Source: VRUE01 sp963824215
GTDB taxonomy: Bacteria > Actinomycetota > Thermoleophilia > Solirubrobacterales > 70-9
DNA: 64,000 nucleotides
Direction of reading: 5' to 3'
Assembly (NCBI GenBank): GCA_963824215.1
Contig: CAWGOE010000003.1
Location: 158,420-222,419 of the forward strand
Every line of letters starts with the position of its first letter. Positions within the stretch are counted from its first letter, which is position 1. The notes beneath the pieces are model-generated. The model was not told the origin of the DNA. It saw only the letters and a list, made by a program, of their open reading frames with translations, and made no database searches. This document shows positions 60,637 to 64,000 of this stretch, in pieces. Made by a program: the position numbers and the translations under genes.

Positions 60637-61293
60637 ATGCAGTACCTCTCGCAAAGGCTGGCTTCGAAGCCATCTCCGAAGCGGGGGAGAGCGACGGATG
60701 CGGGGGCCGGTTCGCCCCCGCAGCGCGAACGGATCCTCGACGCCGCCGAGCGCCTGATCGCCGAGAGGGGCATCGCCGGCGCCTCGATCGAAGCGCTCGT
60801 CAAGGAGGCCGGCGTCTCCTCGGTCACCTTCTACGAGTACTTCGAGGGCAAGGAAGAGTGCTTCGTCGCGGCGTTCGATCGGGCCGTCGAAGCGGCGGCG
60901 CTGGACCTGGCGGTTGCCGCGGCGGGAGACCCGGCCGCGGGCGGGCTCACCTGGTCCGAAGAAGTGGCAACTGGACTGCGCGCGCTTACCCGGCTGATCG
61001 AAGCAGAGCCTGAGCGAGCCCGGCTCTGCCTGATCGGGGGGCAGACCGGTGGTCCGGAGTTGAGCTCACACTTCGACGCGCTGCTCGATCGCGTTGCCGC
61101 GAAGCTGCGCGGGGGCAGAGAGCTCGAGACCGCCGCGCCCGACCTGCCGGCGACCCACGAGGAGGCGACCGCTGGCGCGCTGGCCTGGCTGCTGCGCGAG
61201 CGCCTCGAGGCGGGCGGCGGAGGGAACGAGCTGGAGGCGCTCTATCCGGAACTGATTGACATCGCCCTGGCCCCCTACCTCGGCAATGGCTGA
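60637..61293 (+). CDS. TetR family transcriptional regulator
   Basis: The 218 residues have ERILDAAERLIAERGIAGASIEALVKEAGVSSVTFYEYFEGKEECF, the TetR_N helices, then a ligand domain. It shares its divergent promoter with the TetR gene pair on the other strand. The stop overlaps the next TetR start by 8 bases. Confidence 0.85.
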   Translation: MQYLSQRLASKPSPKRGRATDAGAGSPPQRERILDAAERLIAERGIAGASIEALVKEAGVSSVTFYEYFEGKEECFVAAFDRAVEAAALDLAVAAAGDPAAGGLTWSEEVATGLRALTRLIEAEPERARLCLIGGQTGGPELSSHFDALLDRVAAKLRGGRELETAAPDLPATHEEATAGALAWLLRERLEAGGGGNELEALYPELIDIALAPYLGNG

Positions 61294-61954
61294 GAGCGGC
61301 GCACAGGTCACTGGCAACCAGGTCGCCGACAGCGACCGCCTCCCGCCAGGTCGCCATGGCCTGCCCCGCGTCTTCGTCGCCGAGAACCAGCGCGAACGGC
61401 TGCTCAACGGCGTCGTCGAAGCGGTCGCCGAGCGCGGCTACAACGCGGCCACGATCGCCGCCATCACGGCGGCGGCGAAGATCTCCCGCCGTACCTTCTA
61501 CGAGTATTTCGAGGGCAAGGAGGACTGCTTCCTCGCCGCCTTCGAGATGATCGAGGCCCACGTGCTCGATTCGATGCTGGCGGCGCCGGGGGCGGGCGAG
61601 CCCTGGCCCGACCGCGTTCGGGCCCGCGTCGCCGCCCTGCTTGACGTCCTCTCCCGCGACAGCGCCGTCGCACGCTGCTTCCTGATCGAGCCCCTCGCCG
61701 CGGGCGGCGACGTCGCCGCCCGCTACCGTGAGGCGATGCAGCTTCTGGCCGGAGCGCTGCGGCCCGAGCCGCTGCCCTCCGAGCTGGACATGGAAGTCCG
61801 CGACCAGGCCCTGGTCGGCGGCATCGCGACCCTGATCGTCCGCCGCCTCAACTCCGGTGGCGCGACACGCCTCCCCGAGCTTCTCCCGGACCTGGTCGAG
61901 CTCTCCCTCGCCCCCTACGTGGGCCGCCAGGAGGCCAAGCGGCTCGCCGCCTAG
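61286..61954 (+). CDS. TetR family transcriptional regulator
   Basis: The 222 residues (ATG 61286) contain the same PPGRHGLP arm as the gene at 59166, followed by AVAERGYNAATIAAITAAAKISRRTFYEYFEGKEDCF. It is translationally coupled to the TetR gene before it. Four regulators in a row with no transporter or enzyme gene suggests they control distant targets or each other. Confidence 0.85.
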   Translation: MAESGAQVTGNQVADSDRLPPGRHGLPRVFVAENQRERLLNGVVEAVAERGYNAATIAAITAAAKISRRTFYEYFEGKEDCFLAAFEMIEAHVLDSMLAAPGAGEPWPDRVRARVAALLDVLSRDSAVARCFLIEPLAAGGDVAARYREAMQLLAGALRPEPLPSELDMEVRDQALVGGIATLIVRRLNSGGATRLPELLPDLVELSLAPYVGRQEAKRLAA

Positions 61955-61977
61955 ATTTCCGCGGTACAGCAGGCTGT

Positions 61978-61991
61978 TAACGTATTCGTTA
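61978..61991. promoter_or_regulatory. Operator over the start of the XRE gene
   Basis: TAACG-TATT-CGTTA is a perfect inverted repeat that overlaps the first base of the ATG at 61991. The TAACGT (TANNNT) inside it would serve as a -10 box for a leaderless transcript, so binding would block both promoter and start. This suits an autoregulated XRE antitoxin. Confidence 0.5.
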
Positions 61992-62359
61992 TGCAGCCCG
62001 CTTCCGCACCAATGCTTGGCCAGGTGCTCAGAGACGCCCGCCGTCGCGCCGGGATCTCGCAGAAGCAGCTCGCCATTCGCACCGGCATCGCGGCGCCGGC
62101 GATAAGCCGGATCGAAAACGGACACGAGTCGCCATCTTTCGAGCGTTTCGCGACGTGCCTCGAAGCGCTTGGCTTTGAACCCAAGGTCGAGCTGCGCCCG
62201 CTAGGCGGTAGTCGAGCCGATCCGATGCACCTCGCCGCCGAGGCCGAGCTGACCCCCGCCCAGCGTCTGGAAAGCCTGTTCGAATGGATGCGGTTCGGCG
62301 ACAGTCTCGCCCGGGCTCAGTTGAAGCCACTCGCTCCGCGCAAAGTCAACGATGCTTGA
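61991..62359 (+). CDS. XRE-family helix-turn-helix protein (putative antitoxin)
   Basis: The 122 residues carry one Cro/C1-type HTH (LRDARRRAGISQKQLAIRTGIAAPAISRIENGHESPSFERF, ~12-52), then ~65 residues with a C-terminal helical part (LTPAQRLESLFEWMRF) that may touch the partner. Its stop overlaps the start of the nucleotidyltransferase gene by 8 bases. This is the layout of AbiE-like and related DNA-binding antitoxin/nucleotidyltransferase pairs. Confidence 0.8.
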   Translation: MQPASAPMLGQVLRDARRRAGISQKQLAIRTGIAAPAISRIENGHESPSFERFATCLEALGFEPKVELRPLGGSRADPMHLAAEAELTPAQRLESLFEWMRFGDSLARAQLKPLAPRKVNDA

Positions 62360-62897
62360 GGACCTTCCCTCGGAGCTCGACCGCGGGCCGCTCGACCCTT
62401 TGCGAATCTTCGAAACCCTCGAGCGCCACGGGGTCGAGTACCTGACGATCGGCGGCGTTGCCGTGAACGCTCACGGTCATCTCCGCAACACGCGCGACGT
62501 GGACGTGCTGATCGAGTGGACGGCGGAGAACATGCGGCGACTTGCCGCCGCCCTCGGCGAGCTCGACGCGAAGCCCTTCGAGGTGGACGCCAATCTCCTC
62601 GATGTCGATCCGCTCGACCCTGAAGACCTCGTCAACGGTGGCAACTTCACCCTGCGCACCGCCAGCGGGGGCCTCGATCTCTTCGATCCCGACGAGATCC
62701 CCGGCGGCCGCCCCTACGACGAGATGCGGCCGCGTGCGGTGGAGGCGACCGTCGCCGGCGTCCGCATTCGCGCCGTGGGCCTCGACGACCTGATCAGGCT
62801 CAAGCGAGAGTCCGGACGTGACCGCGATCTCGAGGATGTCGCGACCCTGCTGGCGGCCACCGGGAAGGCGGCGGAGGGGGACGAGCCAGAGCCGTAA
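62352..62897 (+). CDS. Nucleotidyltransferase-fold protein (putative toxin)
   Basis: The 181 residues include YLTIGGVAVNAHGHLRNTRDVDVLI, the GG..DxD nucleotidyltransferase motif (~33-55), and a late GLDDLIRLKRESGRDRDLEDVATL helix, typical of DUF6036/AbiEii-like proteins. Such proteins act as toxins that add nucleotides to tRNA or as phage-defence effectors. Paired with the XRE gene it is a candidate toxin-antitoxin or abortive-infection module. The activity is inferred. Confidence 0.75.
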   Translation: MLEDLPSELDRGPLDPLRIFETLERHGVEYLTIGGVAVNAHGHLRNTRDVDVLIEWTAENMRRLAAALGELDAKPFEVDANLLDVDPLDPEDLVNGGNFTLRTASGGLDLFDPDEIPGGRPYDEMRPRAVEATVAGVRIRAVGLDDLIRLKRESGRDRDLEDVATLLAATGKAAEGDEPEP

Positions 62898-63035
62898 ACC
62901 TTCATTTCAAAAACTTCTCCTTGCATTTGTAAAACAGATCTTTTATCCTCGTTCCAGCGGTGCCACAGGGAGGGGCCGCGGAAGCACCCACACAGGGATC
63001 CCTTCGGGGACTAGGGACAAGGAGAAGAGATCTAG

Positions 63036-63914
63036 ATGCTCTCGCCACTACGCAACCGCTTCGGCATCCCGGGCGTCATCTCGGTGATCGCCCTGGTGTT
63101 CGCCATGCTCGGCGGCGCCTACGCAGCTTCAGACAATGGCGGCAACGCCACCGCCTCAGCCAAGGGCAAGAAGGGCCCGCGCGGCCCGAAGGGGCCCAAG
63201 GGCGACACCGGTCCGGCGGGACCGGCTGGCCCTGCCGGCCCAGCAGGACCGGCGGGCGCCAAGGGCGACACCGGCGCCGCTGGCTCTAACGGGACCAACG
63301 GCACGAATGGGACCAACGGCAAAAGCGTCGTAACTGGCAACGCCACCCTCACCGAATGCCCCGTAGTCGGCGGAGCCACGGTCGAAGTCTCCGGCGAACC
63401 CGCGACCAAGAAAAAAGTCTGCAACGGCGAGGACGGTGAAAACGGCGAGGACGGAGAGACCGGCTTCACCGAAACCTTGCCCGAAGGCAAGACCGAGACC
63501 GGGACGTGGGTCTCAAACCTCGGCACCACCGATGCCGCCTCCGAATTCTTCTTCGGCTTCGAGACCGCGATCTCATTCCCGATTCCGTTGCAGGATGGTG
63601 GCGAAGCATTCGCCTTTACCCAGACCCAAACCGCGAACAAAGAATTCGGCGCCAGCGGCTGCGCCGGGACCGTCGAGTACCCCACGGCTCCCCCCGGCAA
63701 GCTCTGCATCTACACCTCATCTGAACAGCTCGAAAACGCCGTAGCGCTTGCACCAACCGTCTATGCGCCGTCCACTCTCGTCCTCGAAGAAGGGGTCTAT
63801 GGGCCGACGGGAGCGCTCGTCTTTTCCTACGTTCTCAATGAAGCCCCCGGTCAAGCCGCCAGGGCAGAAGCGGTCGGCACCTGGGCCGTCACGGCGCCGC
63901 TCGCGGGGCCATAG
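63036..63914 (+). CDS. Secreted collagen-like repeat protein (Thermoleophilia type)
   Basis: The 292 residues start with a signal-type membrane segment (FGIPGVISVIALVFAMLGGAYA) that I associate with Solirubrobacterales. Then follows a G-x-y collagen-like stretch (GPRGPKGPKGDTGPAGPAG.., ~46-95) with an NGTNGTNGTNG part, and a C-terminal beta-rich domain with four Cys in two pairs. AAGGAG (63019-63024) precedes the ATG by 11 bases. It probably forms triple-helical surface fibres; partner unknown. The upstream 138 bases (62898-63035) are AT-rich and hold the promoter. Confidence 0.8.
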   Translation: MLSPLRNRFGIPGVISVIALVFAMLGGAYAASDNGGNATASAKGKKGPRGPKGPKGDTGPAGPAGPAGPAGPAGAKGDTGAAGSNGTNGTNGTNGKSVVTGNATLTECPVVGGATVEVSGEPATKKKVCNGEDGENGEDGETGFTETLPEGKTETGTWVSNLGTTDAASEFFFGFETAISFPIPLQDGGEAFAFTQTQTANKEFGASGCAGTVEYPTAPPGKLCIYTSSEQLENAVALAPTVYAPSTLVLEEGVYGPTGALVFSYVLNEAPGQAARAEAVGTWAVTAPLAGP

Positions 63915-63930
63915 CACCGAGCCCACCATT

Positions 63931-63961
63931 CCCTCCCCGCAACGAGCTCTCGCGGGGAGGG
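63931..63961 (+). terminator. Strong hairpin after the collagen-like gene
   Basis: CCCTCCCCGC (63931-63940) and GCGGGGAGGG (63952-63961) pair perfectly over 10 bp with an 11-base loop. No T-tract follows, so it may be a factor-assisted terminator or a transcript-stabilising stem. Confidence 0.6.
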
Positions 63962-64000
63962 ATGACCGCCAAACACACACAGATCACACGGAGCGCAGTG

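Noticed and set aside
63160..63330. Repeats that could be a tandem DNA array
   Set aside because: They encode in-frame collagen-like G-x-y triplets; the DNA units vary while the protein pattern is kept.

Overview
The window is GC-rich, densely coded DNA with many 4-base stop/start overlaps, and it looks chromosomal. It is most consistent with a soil actinobacterium of the class Thermoleophilia (Solirubrobacterales-like). This is an inference from three things. Two tandem secreted proteins (38100-39494) and a collagen-repeat protein whose N-terminus contains FGIPGVISVIALVFAML (63036-63914) resemble families I associate with that group. Two TetR regulators carry an N-terminal PPGRHG(I/L)P arm that I also associate with it. 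Many genes start at GTG or TTG, and several seem leaderless. I see no rRNA, tRNA, CRISPR array, integrase or transposase gene.

Layout. 1-8.4 kb: the end of a UvrA-like gene, an ABC-2 exporter whose ATPase gene is frameshifted, a RibD-type reductase, a membrane-anchored alkaline-phosphatase-like enzyme, an MBL hydrolase, an AI-2E-type permease, a Phd/VapC toxin-antitoxin pair with a frameshifted toxin, and a frameshifted methyltransferase. 8.4-16 kb: an RTX-repeat secreted protein, an aldehyde dehydrogenase, a structured short-ORF/terminator locus (11.65-11.87 kb), a secreted proline-rich protein, an epimerase-like reductase, a DUF2855 protein and an M55 peptidase. 16-21.5 kb: a plus-strand run of small redox genes (VOC, RibD-like, Baeyer-Villiger-type monooxygenase, cupredoxin lipoprotein, FMN reductase, hotdog protein), then a 5'-3' exonuclease on the minus strand. 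21.5-30.3 kb: palindromic repeat copy A, a DUF3556/phytoene-desaturase-like pair, two hypotheticals, and an ABC exporter followed by a cupredoxin and a multicopper oxidase. 30.3-35 kb: the glnB-amt-cutA operon, an SDR, VapBC, a glyoxalase and an alpha/beta hydrolase.

35-49.6 kb: a class A PBP with a SpoU methyltransferase, the lower-GC secreted paralogs, a SHOCT protein, an NlpC/P60 hydrolase, a divergent PNPOx-like/MocR pair, repeat copy B, a persulfide-dioxygenase/rhodanese fusion, acetyl-CoA synthetase, a voltage-sensor-type ion channel, and a MarR-MFS pair. 49.6-55.2 kb: six minus-strand genes that look like one operon for methylthioadenosine deamination/phosphorolysis and an OpuC/ProU-type osmolyte importer. 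55.2-64 kb: DUF6328, HD hydrolase, MBL and PAS genes; an acyltransferase flanked by two paralogous coiled-coil/TM microproteins; four TetR regulators; an XRE/nucleotidyltransferase pair; and the collagen-like protein.

The most interesting observations are: (i) two 113/114-bp palindromic elements (21545-21657 and 43392-43505) with a shared core and five compensated stem differences, each fused to the edge of a neighbouring gene; (ii) a 14-codon ORF with an almost perfect anti-16S Shine-Dalgarno sequence, alternative hairpins and an intrinsic terminator; (iii) paralogous microprotein genes with a conserved promoter block; and (iv) three one-base frameshifts in the first 8 kb, each explained by one surplus base in a homopolymer run, which look more like sequencing error than decay.
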